Positions 17,101 to 25,588 of a stretch of 33,252 nucleotides of DNA are shown here, piece by piece. Source of the DNA: HyVt-443 sp964544655 (GTDB lineage: Bacteria > Pseudomonadota > Gammaproteobacteria > Chromatiales > Chromatiaceae); NCBI GenBank assembly GCA_964544655.1, contig CAZJCM010000034.1, positions 1 through 33,252 of the forward strand, written 5' to 3'. The stretch's first letter is position 1. The number at the start of each line of letters is the position of its first letter. The position numbers were made by a program, and so were the translations under genes. Below the pieces are notes generated by a model. That model saw only the letters and a program-made list of their open reading frames with translations, did no database searches and was not told where the DNA came from.

Positions 17101-19155
17101 TCAGGAACCTATGTCGGCCAACGGCAACATAATCTTGAACAGGGTTCCCTTCCCCAGTTTGCTGAAAACATACACTTCGCCACCCACCGAATGAACGAAT
17201 TCACGGCACTCGTATGCACCTATCCCCATCCCGGTCAGGCCCTTGGTCGAATCGAATGGACGAAACAGTCGTTCCCGTATGAACAATTCATCCATGCCGC
17301 TGCCACTATCCTCTATCAGTATCACCGCCTGGGACTCTTCCTGCCCCAGACATATTCGCACATGACCATCGGCATCGGTGGCATCCTGCGCATTCTGCAC
17401 CACATGGCCAAGCACCGCCTCCATTCGATCGGGATCCGCATACACCCAGAGATCACCGGCATCCAGTTGTAGTTCCGGTACCGGCTGCTGAGCCGATTTG
17501 GCCTGCACCACACTCTCCAATACCTTGCACAACTCGACCGGGGTTCGTTTGTCATCCGGCGCAGCACTGCGCAGGTGGGCCATCAGGCGATTCATCTTGT
17601 TTACGGCATTACCGATGGTCTGAATGGCATCATCGATAAACTGAGGATTGTTCCGGTGCTTCTCGGCATTCCTGACCACCAGCGAGAGTTGAGCGATGAG
17701 GTTCTTCAAGTCATGGACGACGAAGGCAGAGACCCGGTTGAATCCCTCAAACTGCTTCGCATCGGCTAGCGCCTGTGCCGCCTCATACAGTGCCAGATAA
17801 CTGGCGGCCTGCCTGCCCGCAGTCTTCAGCAAATCCAGGTTTTCCCAGTTCAATGAAATCTTCGCCCGCGGCCGGGTCAGTACGACGAAGCCCAGGACCT
17901 TGTCATCATGGATCAGGGGTACGATCAGCCACGCGCTATCCACGGCAAGCAGCCACTCCGGCAGTTCCAGCTCTTCGTAGACATCCGGCCGTTTTTGATA
18001 CTCCTCGAGGTTCACGATCCATTGCCGCTGATCCAGGAAAGTGACCAATGAAGTCAGACCATCATTGTGGTTATCATGCATCTCCGGCGCGGGTTGATTG
18101 CGGTAGGCGGCAAGATGACAACCCCGCTTCTGGCTGGAGCAGAGCCATAGCAGACCACCGGAACTCTCGACGATCTCACCGAGCGCCCAGATCACTCGTT
18201 CAAACAGCGGTATCGTGGTGTCCTGCCCCGACAACAGCCGGATCAGACGCAGCCACTCCTCCCGGTAATCATAGCGGTAGCTGAAGAAATGCTTGTTGAA
18301 AAAAACCTTTGCCCGCGCCCTGACCTGGCCTGAAAAAAGCAGCGCCATCAACATCAGAATGGCGGCAAAAAAGAACACGATCTGCAGCACGGAGCCCCAA
18401 GCGCCACCATAGTGTTTTATGTAGTAGCCGGCAAAGGCCATCAACAGCATGTAGATGCCGGCACTGAGCAGTGTCGTGGTGTGGAACACCACGCGCCGGG
18501 AGATAAAGACATCTACCGACCAATCCGGGTTTCTCGCTGCCGACACCGCCAGCAGCGGCACTGCAATGGCATAGATGCCACCCCGCGCATACCACAGGTC
18601 CGGATCGATACGTTTGAACAGCAGGGCATCGGAGAAGAGATAGAAGTCGAACACGAACATGCTGCCGAGACCGAGGCACAGATACTTGATACCCCAGCGC
18701 TTCTCTGCAGAGGTGTTGCGATAGAACTGCTCGACCATCATCATGCCGGCAATGGCAACCGCCACCTGGGCCACGTAACGCATATCCAGAAAAATGAACC
18801 CCGGGGTCATCCAGTCTGGCAGCACCAACAATATATTGGCGACCACGATCACCCAGACAAGAAAACGAAAAATAGTCCCCCCGCCTCTGGCATGGGCCAT
18901 CTTCGACAGCAGGCTGATCAGAAAGAGACACCAGGCAAGATTCTTCAATGCCTCGATGGACCAGATCATCCCCACCGGAATGATCTTGAAACCGGACTGC
19001 AGGGCCAACAGTGAGGCCCAGATGGTGGAGATAACCGCAGCCGCCAGCATCAGGCCGCCTTGCAACCGCCCGCGCCAACTGGTTATCAACAGCAAGGAAA
19101 GAACCAGAAAGAAGACCGCTGCAGTGGCAAAGGCGATAAAACCAAAATCAGACAT
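17101..19155 (-). CDS. prsK: PEP-CTERM system sensor histidine kinase PrsK
   Basis: 684 residues from ATG 19155 (MSDFGFIAFATAAVFF), chosen over 19170 because GGCGGA lies about 8 bases upstream. The N-terminal half (1-280) has about eight TM helices. A GAF-like domain follows (about 315-460), then a dimerisation helix with the phospho-acceptor H481 in FVVHDLKNLIAQL. The HATPase_c domain has the N box QNAQDATD (N588), the G1 box EDSGSG (616-620) and a GMGIGAYECREFV G2 region. It should phosphorylate PrsR, which is encoded 28 bases downstream. The unusual HDLKNL phospho-acceptor context, in place of HELRTP, is characteristic of the PrsK group. The signal sensed is unknown. Confidence 0.92.
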   Translation of the reverse strand: MSDFGFIAFATAAVFFLVLSLLLITSWRGRLQGGLMLAAAVISTIWASLLALQSGFKIIPVGMIWSIEALKNLAWCLFLISLLSKMAHARGGGTIFRFLVWVIVVANILLVLPDWMTPGFIFLDMRYVAQVAVAIAGMMMVEQFYRNTSAEKRWGIKYLCLGLGSMFVFDFYLFSDALLFKRIDPDLWYARGGIYAIAVPLLAVSAARNPDWSVDVFISRRVVFHTTTLLSAGIYMLLMAFAGYYIKHYGGAWGSVLQIVFFFAAILMLMALLFSGQVRARAKVFFNKHFFSYRYDYREEWLRLIRLLSGQDTTIPLFERVIWALGEIVESSGGLLWLCSSQKRGCHLAAYRNQPAPEMHDNHNDGLTSLVTFLDQRQWIVNLEEYQKRPDVYEELELPEWLLAVDSAWLIVPLIHDDKVLGFVVLTRPRAKISLNWENLDLLKTAGRQAASYLALYEAAQALADAKQFEGFNRVSAFVVHDLKNLIAQLSLVVRNAEKHRNNPQFIDDAIQTIGNAVNKMNRLMAHLRSAAPDDKRTPVELCKVLESVVQAKSAQQPVPELQLDAGDLWVYADPDRMEAVLGHVVQNAQDATDADGHVRICLGQEESQAVILIEDSGSGMDELFIRERLFRPFDSTKGLTGMGIGAYECREFVHSVGGEVYVFSKLGKGTLFKIMLPLADIGS

Positions 19156-19200
19156 AGGCAATCCGCCCATACATCATCGACACGGTTTTTACCGGCCCGC

Positions 19201-20598
19201 TCAACGTGCGCCCTTCCCCATCAGCACCACCTCTACGGTCTCCAGCAAGATGATCAGATCAAGGAAGATGCTGGCATTCTTGACATAGTAGAGGTCGTAT
19301 TGCAGCTTCTGCTTCGCATCGTTCAGGGTGGACCCATATTGATAGCGCAGCTGCGCCCAGCCCGTTAGCCCCGGCTTGAGCCGATGCCGCTCACGGTAAT
19401 AGGGAATATTCTTTTCCAGGTCCAGAACGAACTCCGGACGTTCGGGACGCGGCCCAACCAGGCTCATATCACCTTTCAGCACATTGTACAGTTGCGGAAT
19501 CTCATCCAGCCGGGTCTTCCGAATGAAGGCACCAAGGCGGGTAACCCGGGTATCGTTGGTCTGCGCCCAGCGTGCCACACCATCGGCTTCGGCATCGGTC
19601 CGCATACTGCGGAATTTATAGACATTGAACGGGCGCCCGTTCTTTCCTACCCGCACCTGATGATAAAAGATGGGATCCCGCCCCCGAGACTCGATCAGAC
19701 TGGCCAGTGACACCAGTATGAAAAAAGGTGAAAAACCCAGGATCATCAACAGGCTGACCAGGATATCCATCAACCGTTTGCCATTCTGTACCAGCACCCC
19801 CTGATAGAAACCCGGTGAAAAATAGATCCAGCTCGGATGCAGCAGATCGATATTGATACGCGAGGTCTCTTTCTCGAAAAAGGTAAGCAGATCGAGGATG
19901 AAAATACCCGACATCTTGCAATCGAGTATGTCATCAACAGGCAGGCCCCGGCGCCGGTCATCCACCGCGATGACGACCTCGTTCACTTCCAGCTCGGTGG
20001 CAAGCTCAAGCAGAGAGCCCGCCAACTCAACCTGTCTGTCATCGGGAATGACGTTGCTCCCCTCCTCCAGGCGGATGTATTTGACCACGGTAAAACCCAA
20101 CTGGTTGGACTCCGTCTCTTCCAGTTCCGCAATGCGGGAGGCATTGACCCCGGTACCCAGAACCAGGACCCGCTGCTTGCGGGAATCGACACCGACGAAG
20201 TTGAAGAAGGCCGGCCGCAGCGTGAGCACACCGACAGTGGAAAGAAGCATGGCGAGTGCAAATACGCCACGTCCGAGGAACAGATCGGGAAAGGCATAGA
20301 ACACCAGGCTCATCGCCATGGTGGCGAGAAAGAAACTGATCCCCAGCCTGACCAGGATAGCCGCCGCTCCCTCGACACCCCGCTGATAGAGCCCCATGGA
20401 GATCATCGACGACGACATCAGCAGCGCGTAGAGAATGGCCGAGGAATGGAGTTCCGGCTCGACCACAAGGTCACTGTTGTCGATCAGGCCAAGCCGCAGG
20501 TAGTACCCACCCAACATGCAAGCATAGAGCAATACCAGCTCGAGTACTCCCAGAAAGAGATAGACCTTCGAAATGTAGTGGCCAAAAATCCTGATCAT
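19201..20598 (-). CDS. PEP-CTERM-associated exopolysaccharide sugar transferase (EpsB_2-like)
   Basis: 465 residues, a polyprenyl-phosphate hexose-1-phosphate transferase of the bacterial sugar transferase superfamily. Several TM helices occupy the N-terminus (about 10-30, 45-65, 80-105, 115-130). A CoA-binding-like Rossmann segment follows (about 140-240), then a fifth TM at about 275-300 (RLMDILVSLLMILGFSPFF). The catalytic C-terminal region has GRPFNVYKFRSMRTDAE, TRLGAFIRKTRLDEIPQ, LYNVLKGDMSLVGPRPERP and KPGLTGWAQ. It would load the first sugar onto undecaprenyl phosphate at the inner membrane. Its placement 45 bases upstream of prsK in the same direction fits the PEP-CTERM-associated subgroup. 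Which sugar is transferred cannot be read from the sequence. Confidence 0.9.
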   Translation of the reverse strand: MIRIFGHYISKVYLFLGVLELVLLYACMLGGYYLRLGLIDNSDLVVEPELHSSAILYALLMSSSMISMGLYQRGVEGAAAILVRLGISFFLATMAMSLVFYAFPDLFLGRGVFALAMLLSTVGVLTLRPAFFNFVGVDSRKQRVLVLGTGVNASRIAELEETESNQLGFTVVKYIRLEEGSNVIPDDRQVELAGSLLELATELEVNEVVIAVDDRRRGLPVDDILDCKMSGIFILDLLTFFEKETSRINIDLLHPSWIYFSPGFYQGVLVQNGKRLMDILVSLLMILGFSPFFILVSLASLIESRGRDPIFYHQVRVGKNGRPFNVYKFRSMRTDAEADGVARWAQTNDTRVTRLGAFIRKTRLDEIPQLYNVLKGDMSLVGPRPERPEFVLDLEKNIPYYRERHRLKPGLTGWAQLRYQYGSTLNDAKQKLQYDLYYVKNASIFLDLIILLETVEVVLMGKGAR

Positions 20599-20731
20599 CA
20601 GCAGCTTAGCTCTCGGTCAAAGGGGGCATTCTTCAACAGCGGGGAGGTTTTACCAAACACATGTGTCATCCATACACTCATCTATCTGCAGCTTTTTCCC
20701 CGGTATTCTCGATCGATTCCCATCAAATCGA

Positions 20732-20889
20732 AACTATTCAGCACTGTTCCTAAGCCACTGATATTGGCGGTTTCTGTAGAAAACGTCGGCGGCAGAGATG
20801 CAGCCTACAAGCCTACAGGGGTAAATTTATGGCTTTTATGGAAGAAATGGCCAATATCAGTGACGGTCTTTGTAAAGAGCTGAATAGTT
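20732..20889. repeat. Palindromic element, long subclass, copy E
   Basis: Outer arms aactattcagc (20732-20742) and gctgaatagtt (20879-20889) are a perfect 11-base inverted repeat, nearly identical to the ends of copy A. The inner stem cactgatattggcggtttct (20756-20775) pairs with agaaatggccaatatcagtg (20843-20862) in 18 of 20 positions plus one wobble. The stem sequence differs from copy A at several places, with matching changes in the partner strand. The core gtcggcggcagagatg...gcctacagggg is shared with the other copies. Confidence 0.82.
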
Positions 20890-21107
20890 ATATCAAATCA
20901 ACAAACCGGTTATACCATAAGTTCCATGAAAACGATTCCCAGGGGACGAAAAATATACAGGATAGCCATGGAACATAAAGCGGCGTCATACCCGTTCAAC
21001 TTGAGCGCCTCAAGCATTTTAAAGAAAGCCGGGTACGTAGACGCTAAGGGGGTGACCAGGTCCGATACCCTGAATTGTCAAGCCGGCCATGACATAGCTG
21101 GTAGCGA

Positions 21108-21187
21108 GGCTGGAGCGCGCCGGGGACGCCGTAAACCCATCACTGGGGATCTCACGGTGCGCTGCCCCCACGGCTCCGGCCAGAGCC
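21108..21187. repeat. Dispersed palindromic element, copy F (inverted orientation)
   Basis: Read on the minus strand, the core ends gtgatgggtttacggcgtcc, matching copies B, D and G. The arms ggctggagcgcgccgggg and the reverse complement of ccacggctccggccagagcc pair only imperfectly, and hairpin 1 is degenerate (gcagcgcaccg), so this looks like an eroded copy. Ends are approximate. Confidence 0.6.
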
Positions 21188-21306
21188 GATGTAGCATTTG
21201 TCAACTTGGCCGGGTTAATGGCAATAAAACCTGACTGTAGGTATTATTCGCTGCCTGACTGGCTGCGAGAGACAAGATTTTACGAACCCAAGGGGAAGTT
21301 ACGATT

Positions 21307-22587
21307 ATGTTTAATAAGGAAAAAGAAATTCGCATTGGAGTGCTGGGACTGGGCTACGTGGGACTGCCGCTGGCAGTGGAATTCGGCAAGAAGATCCCGA
21401 CCGTCGGACTCGACATCAACGCCGACCGGATCGCTGAGCTGAAGTCAGGAAAAGACAGCTCGCTTGAAGTGGAGCCGGAAGAGCTGATCACGGCCAGTCA
21501 ATTGACGTTTACCGCGGATCCAGAGGGTCTGCGTGACTGTAATGTCTATATCGTGACCGTCCCCACCCCGATCGACGATTACAAGCAGCCCGATCTGTCA
21601 CCCCTGGTCGGCGCCAGTCAGATGCTGGGCAAGCTGCTCGACAAAGGGGACGTGGCCATCTTCGAATCCACCGTTTATCCGGGCGCCACCGAAGAGGTCT
21701 GCGTGCCGATCATGGAGGAGGTCTCGGGCCTCGCCTTCAACCAGGACTTCTTCATCGGCTACAGCCCTGAACGAATCAACCCGGGTGACAAGGAGCATCG
21801 CCTGGTCACGATCAAGAAGGTCACCTCAGGGTCCACCCCGGAGGTGGCCGATTTCGTCGATGACCTGTATCGCCAGATCATCACCGCCGGCACTCACAAG
21901 GCGAGCAGCATCAAGGTGGCGGAAGCGGCCAAGGTAATCGAAAATACCCAGCGCGATGTCAACATCGCATTGATCAACGAACTGGCCCTGATCTTCAACC
22001 GCCTCGGCATCGACACCCTGGAGGTGCTGGAAGCGGCCGGCAGCAAATGGAATTTCCTCCCCTTCCGTCCGGGCCTGGTCGGGGGCCACTGCATTGGCGT
22101 CGACCCCTACTATCTTACCCACAAGGCGCAGGCCATCGGCTATCAGCCCGAGATCATCCTGGCCGGACGCCGCATCAATGACGGTATGGGGGCCTATATC
22201 GTCGGCGAGGTGGTGAAGCTGATGATCAAGAAGCGGTTGCAGGTCGCCGACGGCCGGGTACTGGTCCTGGGCCTCACGTTCAAGGAGAACTGCCCTGATC
22301 TGCGCAACACCCGGGTAGTCGACATCATCGCCGAGTTTCAGAGCTACGGCACCCAGGTGGACGTGTACGACCCCTGGGTGGATCCACAGGAGGCCCAGCA
22401 CGAATACGGCATTGAGCCAATCGAAAAACCGGAGCCTGGTCAATACGATGCGGTTCTGCTCGCCGTATCGCACCGGGAGTTCGTCGCCATGGGCGCGGAT
22501 GAACTGCGTGCCCTGTGCAAGCCGGAAGGGGTGTTGTATGACGTCAAACACATCCTGCCGGTCGAAGCTTCGGATGGCAGGCTTTAA
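21307..22587 (+). CDS. tviB: UDP-HexNAc 6-dehydrogenase, TviB/WbpO type
   Basis: 426 residues, a UDP-glucose/GDP-mannose dehydrogenase family enzyme. It oxidises C6 of a UDP-N-acetylhexosamine (probably UDP-GlcNAc or UDP-GalNAc) to a uronic acid with two NAD+. Visible hallmarks are the N-terminal Rossmann motif GVLGLGYVGLPLA (11-23), ESTVYPGATEEVC, GYSPERINPGDKEH, the KVAEAAKVIENTQRDVNIAL helix, the catalytic Cys about C262 in GGHCIGVDPYYLT, and the C-terminal LGLTFKENCPDLRNTRVVD domain. The GYSPERINPGD form favours the TviB/WbpO branch over UDP-glucose dehydrogenase. A strong AAGGGGAAG ribosome-binding site precedes the start. It is followed by an epimerase gene, as in many capsule and O-antigen loci. 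Confidence 0.92.
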   Translation: MFNKEKEIRIGVLGLGYVGLPLAVEFGKKIPTVGLDINADRIAELKSGKDSSLEVEPEELITASQLTFTADPEGLRDCNVYIVTVPTPIDDYKQPDLSPLVGASQMLGKLLDKGDVAIFESTVYPGATEEVCVPIMEEVSGLAFNQDFFIGYSPERINPGDKEHRLVTIKKVTSGSTPEVADFVDDLYRQIITAGTHKASSIKVAEAAKVIENTQRDVNIALINELALIFNRLGIDTLEVLEAAGSKWNFLPFRPGLVGGHCIGVDPYYLTHKAQAIGYQPEIILAGRRINDGMGAYIVGEVVKLMIKKRLQVADGRVLVLGLTFKENCPDLRNTRVVDIIAEFQSYGTQVDVYDPWVDPQEAQHEYGIEPIEKPEPGQYDAVLLAVSHREFVAMGADELRALCKPEGVLYDVKHILPVEASDGRL

Positions 22588-22602
22588 GATCAGACGACCC
22601 AA

Positions 22603-22648
22603 ACAGCCCGCGGCAGCTCTCGCAGTTGCCTGATTTGCCGCGGGCTGT
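22603..22648. promoter_or_regulatory. Hairpin between tviB and the epimerase gene
   Basis: acagcccgcggca (22603-22615) and tgccgcgggctgt (22636-22648) are a perfect 13-base inverted repeat with a 20-base loop, only 31 bases before the epimerase start. There is no U-tract, so an mRNA-stability or attenuation role is more likely than simple termination. It is a structural observation only. Confidence 0.5.
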
Positions 22649-22679
22649 CTCTACAGATCAACTGTTTCCGATACATGAA

Positions 22680-23687
22680 ATGAAGATCCTCATCACCGGC
22701 AGTGCCGGGTTCATCGGCTCGGCTCTTGCGTTACGGTTACTGCAACGCGGTGACCAGGTGATCGGCATCGATTGCCTGAACGACTATTACGATGTCGAAC
22801 TGAAAAAGGCCCGGCTGGCACGCACCCTGTCTCATCCGGCCTATACCGACCTGCGGATTCACCTGGAAGACCGGCAGGCGATGGCTGAAGCCTTCCGGCG
22901 CCACCAGCCAGACCGGGTGGTCAACCTGGCGGCCCAGGCCGGCGTGCGTTACTCCATCGACAACCCGGCCGCATATGTGGATACCAATCTGGTCGGCTTC
23001 GGCAACGTCCTGGAGGGGTGCCGCCAAAACGACGTGGAGCACCTGGTCTATGCCTCCAGCAGCTCGGTGTATGGCGCCAACACCCGCATGCCATTCTCTG
23101 TACACGACAATGTGGACCATCCTGTAAGCCTCTATGCTGCGAGCAAAAAGGCCAATGAGCTGATGGCCCATACCTACAGCCACCTGTTCAACCTACCCAC
23201 CACCGGCCTCCGCTTCTTCACCGTATATGGCCCTTGGGGCCGGCCGGATATGGCTCTGTTCAAGTTCACCCGCAGCATCCTGGCAGGTGAACCGATCGAC
23301 GTCTTCAACTATGGCCGGCACCGCCGCGATTTCACCTTTATCGATGACATCGTGGAGGGGGTGATACGGGTGCTGGACCGGACTGCCACAGCAAATCCGG
23401 AATGGGATGGAAATGAACCGGACGCCGCCAGCAGCCGGGCGCCCTATCGCCTCTACAACATCGGCAACAACCAGCCGGTGGAGCTGATGCATTATATCGA
23501 GGTGCTGGAACAGTGCCTGGGGATGGAAGCGGAGAAAAACCTGCTGCCCCTGCAGCCCGGCGATGTCCCGGACACCTATGCCGACGTGGCGGACCTGGTA
23601 CGCGACACCGGTTACCAGCCCGACACTTCAGTTGAGGAAGGGGTGCGGCGTTTCGTCGAGTGGTATCGCTCCTACTACCGGGTCTGA
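22680..23687 (+). CDS. NAD-dependent epimerase, probably UDP-glucuronate 4-epimerase
   Basis: 335 residues from ATG 22680 (MKILITGSAGFIGSALALRLL). An in-frame TTG upstream at 22626 would add 18 residues through the hairpin and is rejected. It is an extended short-chain dehydrogenase: GSAGFIGS (7-14) for NAD, the IDCLNDYYDVELKKARL stretch characteristic of the UDP-glucuronate epimerase (CapI) group, HLVYASSSSVYG, and the Tyr-Lys pair in SLYAASKKANELMAH. FFTVYGPWGRPDMALFKF is also typical of that group. It would supply UDP-galacturonate or a related sugar for the envelope polysaccharide. With TviB upstream, a UDP-HexNAc-uronate epimerase (TviC-like) role is the main alternative. It is probably in one operon with tviB. 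Confidence 0.85.
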   Translation: MKILITGSAGFIGSALALRLLQRGDQVIGIDCLNDYYDVELKKARLARTLSHPAYTDLRIHLEDRQAMAEAFRRHQPDRVVNLAAQAGVRYSIDNPAAYVDTNLVGFGNVLEGCRQNDVEHLVYASSSSVYGANTRMPFSVHDNVDHPVSLYAASKKANELMAHTYSHLFNLPTTGLRFFTVYGPWGRPDMALFKFTRSILAGEPIDVFNYGRHRRDFTFIDDIVEGVIRVLDRTATANPEWDGNEPDAASSRAPYRLYNIGNNQPVELMHYIEVLEQCLGMEAEKNLLPLQPGDVPDTYADVADLVRDTGYQPDTSVEEGVRRFVEWYRSYYRV

Positions 23688-23693
23688 CCCGGT

Positions 23694-23722
23694 CTGCCGT
23701 CGGGATGACCCCGAACCGGCAG
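23694..23722. terminator. Possible two-way hairpin between epimerase gene and rdgC
   Basis: ctgccgtcggg and the segment ccccgaaccggcag can pair with a short atga loop and one bulge, in the 47-base gap between the convergent epimerase and rdgC genes. No U-tract. Confidence 0.4.
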
Positions 23723-23734
23723 TAGCCCAGGGGG

Positions 23735-24649
23735 CTATCCCTGCTCTGCGGCCATTCCGCCGAACAACTCCAGCAGGCGCGGGATGAATCGGCCCAGCTC
23801 CAGGGACATCAGGGCAAAATCGACGTCGAAGCGGGTCACCGCATCTTCCGCCTCGGCCTCGGCCGCCTCCTCCTGGATCACATCGAGGAACTTCAAGCGT
23901 CGGATGCTGAGATCCTCAGCCAGCACGAGGGCCAATCGTTCATGCCATTCCAGGGCTACCCGGACCAGTTGCTTCCCCGCTTTCAGATGGGCCTTGATTT
24001 CATCCCCGGTCAGATCCTGCCGGCGGCAACGGACGATTCCCCCATCCTCCATCGGATCCCGCAATTCACATTCATCCCCCAGTTGAAACTCCACCGGCAG
24101 TGGCTGTCCCTCCAGCCAGCCGGTCATCACCGCTGCCGGTGACTGCACCACCTCCAATGGTGTGACCGGGAAACTGCCCAGGGTCTCCCGTAGCAAACCG
24201 ATCAACTCCTCTGCCCGTTTGGCCGACACGGCATCCACCACCAGCCAGCCGTTCCGCTGGTCGATATAGGCAAACACCCGGGTGGACTTGCTGAATGCCT
24301 GAGGCAACAGCTCGAGCATGATGCCGTCTTTCAACTCCTCCTTCTCCCGCCGGCGGATCTTACGTCCTTCCGCCTCCTCCAACTGGGCTATCTTCTCCCC
24401 CAGCTGCTCCCGCACCACTGCAGCCGGCAGTACCTTTTCCTCACGCCTGGCGCAAAGCATGATGCAGTTGCCCGCCGCATGGGTAAGCAGACTCCCTTCA
24501 CGCCCCAGCGGACGATCCCAGCCCAGAGTGGCGCTCTCCAGCGCACCGCATGCCCTGCTCTGCCGGGTCAGCAGCTGCTCATGCAACTGTTCTGGGGAGA
24601 GATCGAAAGGGCCATTCAGACGATACAGCTGTAGATTTTTGAACCACAT
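23735..24649 (-). CDS. rdgC: Recombination-associated protein RdgC
   Basis: 304 residues, the normal length. RdgC forms a ring around double-stranded DNA and limits RecA loading. The family's opening MWFKNLQLYRL is present, along with the GWDRPLGREG block, MLCARREEKVLPAAVVREQL, and the central KDGIMLELLPQAFSKSTRVFAYID region. The C-terminal part contains EWHERLALVLAEDLSIRRLKFLD followed by the acidic DVIQEEAAEAEAED segment and VDFALMSLELGRFIPRL. A GGGAGC ribosome-binding site lies about 10 bases before the start. It stands alone and is convergent with the epimerase gene. Confidence 0.95.
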   Translation of the reverse strand: MWFKNLQLYRLNGPFDLSPEQLHEQLLTRQSRACGALESATLGWDRPLGREGSLLTHAAGNCIMLCARREEKVLPAAVVREQLGEKIAQLEEAEGRKIRRREKEELKDGIMLELLPQAFSKSTRVFAYIDQRNGWLVVDAVSAKRAEELIGLLRETLGSFPVTPLEVVQSPAAVMTGWLEGQPLPVEFQLGDECELRDPMEDGGIVRCRRQDLTGDEIKAHLKAGKQLVRVALEWHERLALVLAEDLSIRRLKFLDVIQEEAAEAEAEDAVTRFDVDFALMSLELGRFIPRLLELFGGMAAEQG

Positions 24650-24799
24650 GAATCAGATGCTCCCAAAAGTTCGGAATTATGACGAAGAGGGACCACACAT
24701 GCCACCACCCAAAGGCACTGTTGGCTTGATATTCTGACAACAAAGCCGCATGTTGCAAAAGCAAGAAATGAATTCGTCAGATCAACAGGGAGACCAGCG

Positions 24800-25588
24800 A
24801 TGCCGAACATCCGCCCACCCGCCGTAGCGGGGCTGTTTTACCCCGCTGAACCAGAACGACTTCACACCGAGGTGCGGCACTATCTTGCCGATGCCACCCC
24901 TGGGCAGGTCGGCAAACCGAAGGCGCTGATCGCTCCCCACGCCGGCTATGTCTACTCCGGGCCAGTGGCTGGCAACGCCTATGCCCAACTCACCGGCCAT
25001 GGAGACGAAATCCATCGGGCGGTGATCCTGGCCCCGGCCCACCGCATGGTCTTTCACGGCCTCGCCCGCAGCAGCGCAGATTACTTTCGCACTCCCCTGG
25101 GGGACATTCAGGTGGATCAGGAGGCGATAGCACTGATCTCCGATCTGCCCCAGGTCCACCTGATGGATGCAGCTTTCGACAATGAGCACAGTATCGAGGT
25201 CCAGCTGCCCTTCCTGCAGGAGACGCTGAACGATTTCCGTATCATCCCGCTGCTGGTGAGCGACGCCCGGCCAGACGAGGTGGAGCAGGTACTGGAGCGG
25301 TTGTGGGGCGGAGACGAGACCCTGATCGTCATCAGCTCCGATTTGAGTCACTACCTGGACTATGACAGTGCCCGGGAAATGGACCGGGAGGCGACGGCGG
25401 CCATAGCGGCGATGGAACCGGCGGCATTGAATCACCACCACGCCTGCGGCAGGACACCGATCAGCGGGCTGCTGCTGGCTGCCCGGCGACACCAACTCCA
25501 GCCCACGGTGCTGGATCTGCGCAACTCCGGCGACACCGCAGGTCCCCGCAACCAAGTCGTAGGATATGGTGCATATGCATTCTCGTGA
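24800..25588 (+). CDS. amrB: AmmeMemoRadiSam system protein B (MEMO1 family)
   Basis: 262 residues, a MEMO1-type protein related to non-haem iron dioxygenases. Landmarks are RPPAVAGLFYPAEP (5-18), APHAGYVYSGPVAG with H47, ILAPAHRM with H81, DNEHSIEVQLPFLQ (128-141), ISSDLSHYLDYDSA with D181 and H184, and HHHACGRTPISG with C216. H47, H81 and C216 correspond to the metal-binding His, His and Cys of human MEMO1. A GGGAG ribosome-binding site precedes the start by 8 bases. It overlaps the partner A gene by 23 bases, so the two are tightly coupled. The radical SAM partner of the three-part system is not in the window. The function of the system is not established, and the symbol follows the system name. 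Confidence 0.92.
   Translation: MPNIRPPAVAGLFYPAEPERLHTEVRHYLADATPGQVGKPKALIAPHAGYVYSGPVAGNAYAQLTGHGDEIHRAVILAPAHRMVFHGLARSSADYFRTPLGDIQVDQEAIALISDLPQVHLMDAAFDNEHSIEVQLPFLQETLNDFRIIPLLVSDARPDEVEQVLERLWGGDETLIVISSDLSHYLDYDSAREMDREATAAIAAMEPAALNHHHACGRTPISGLLLAARRHQLQPTVLDLRNSGDTAGPRNQVVGYGAYAFS

Larger units (their letters stand above)
20599..21306. other. Divergent intergenic region between sugar transferase and tviB
   Basis: About 700 bases without a convincing gene. It holds two copies of the dispersed palindromic element (20732-20889 and 21108-21187), and the promoters of both the leftward prs block and the rightward sugar-nucleotide genes must lie here. I looked for a sigma-54 -24/-12 pattern suited to PrsR control on both strands and found none convincing. 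An ORF at 20926-21234 overlaps the second repeat and looks spurious. Confidence 0.5.

Noticed and set aside
20926..21234. A 102-codon plus-strand ORF between the sugar transferase gene and tviB
   Set aside because: Its second half runs through palindromic element copy F, no ribosome-binding site is seen, and the composition is unlike the neighbouring genes.
20599..21306. Sigma-54 (-24/-12) promoters that PrsR could activate
   Set aside because: No GG-N10-GC pair with reasonable flanking matches was found on either strand near the two divergent starts.
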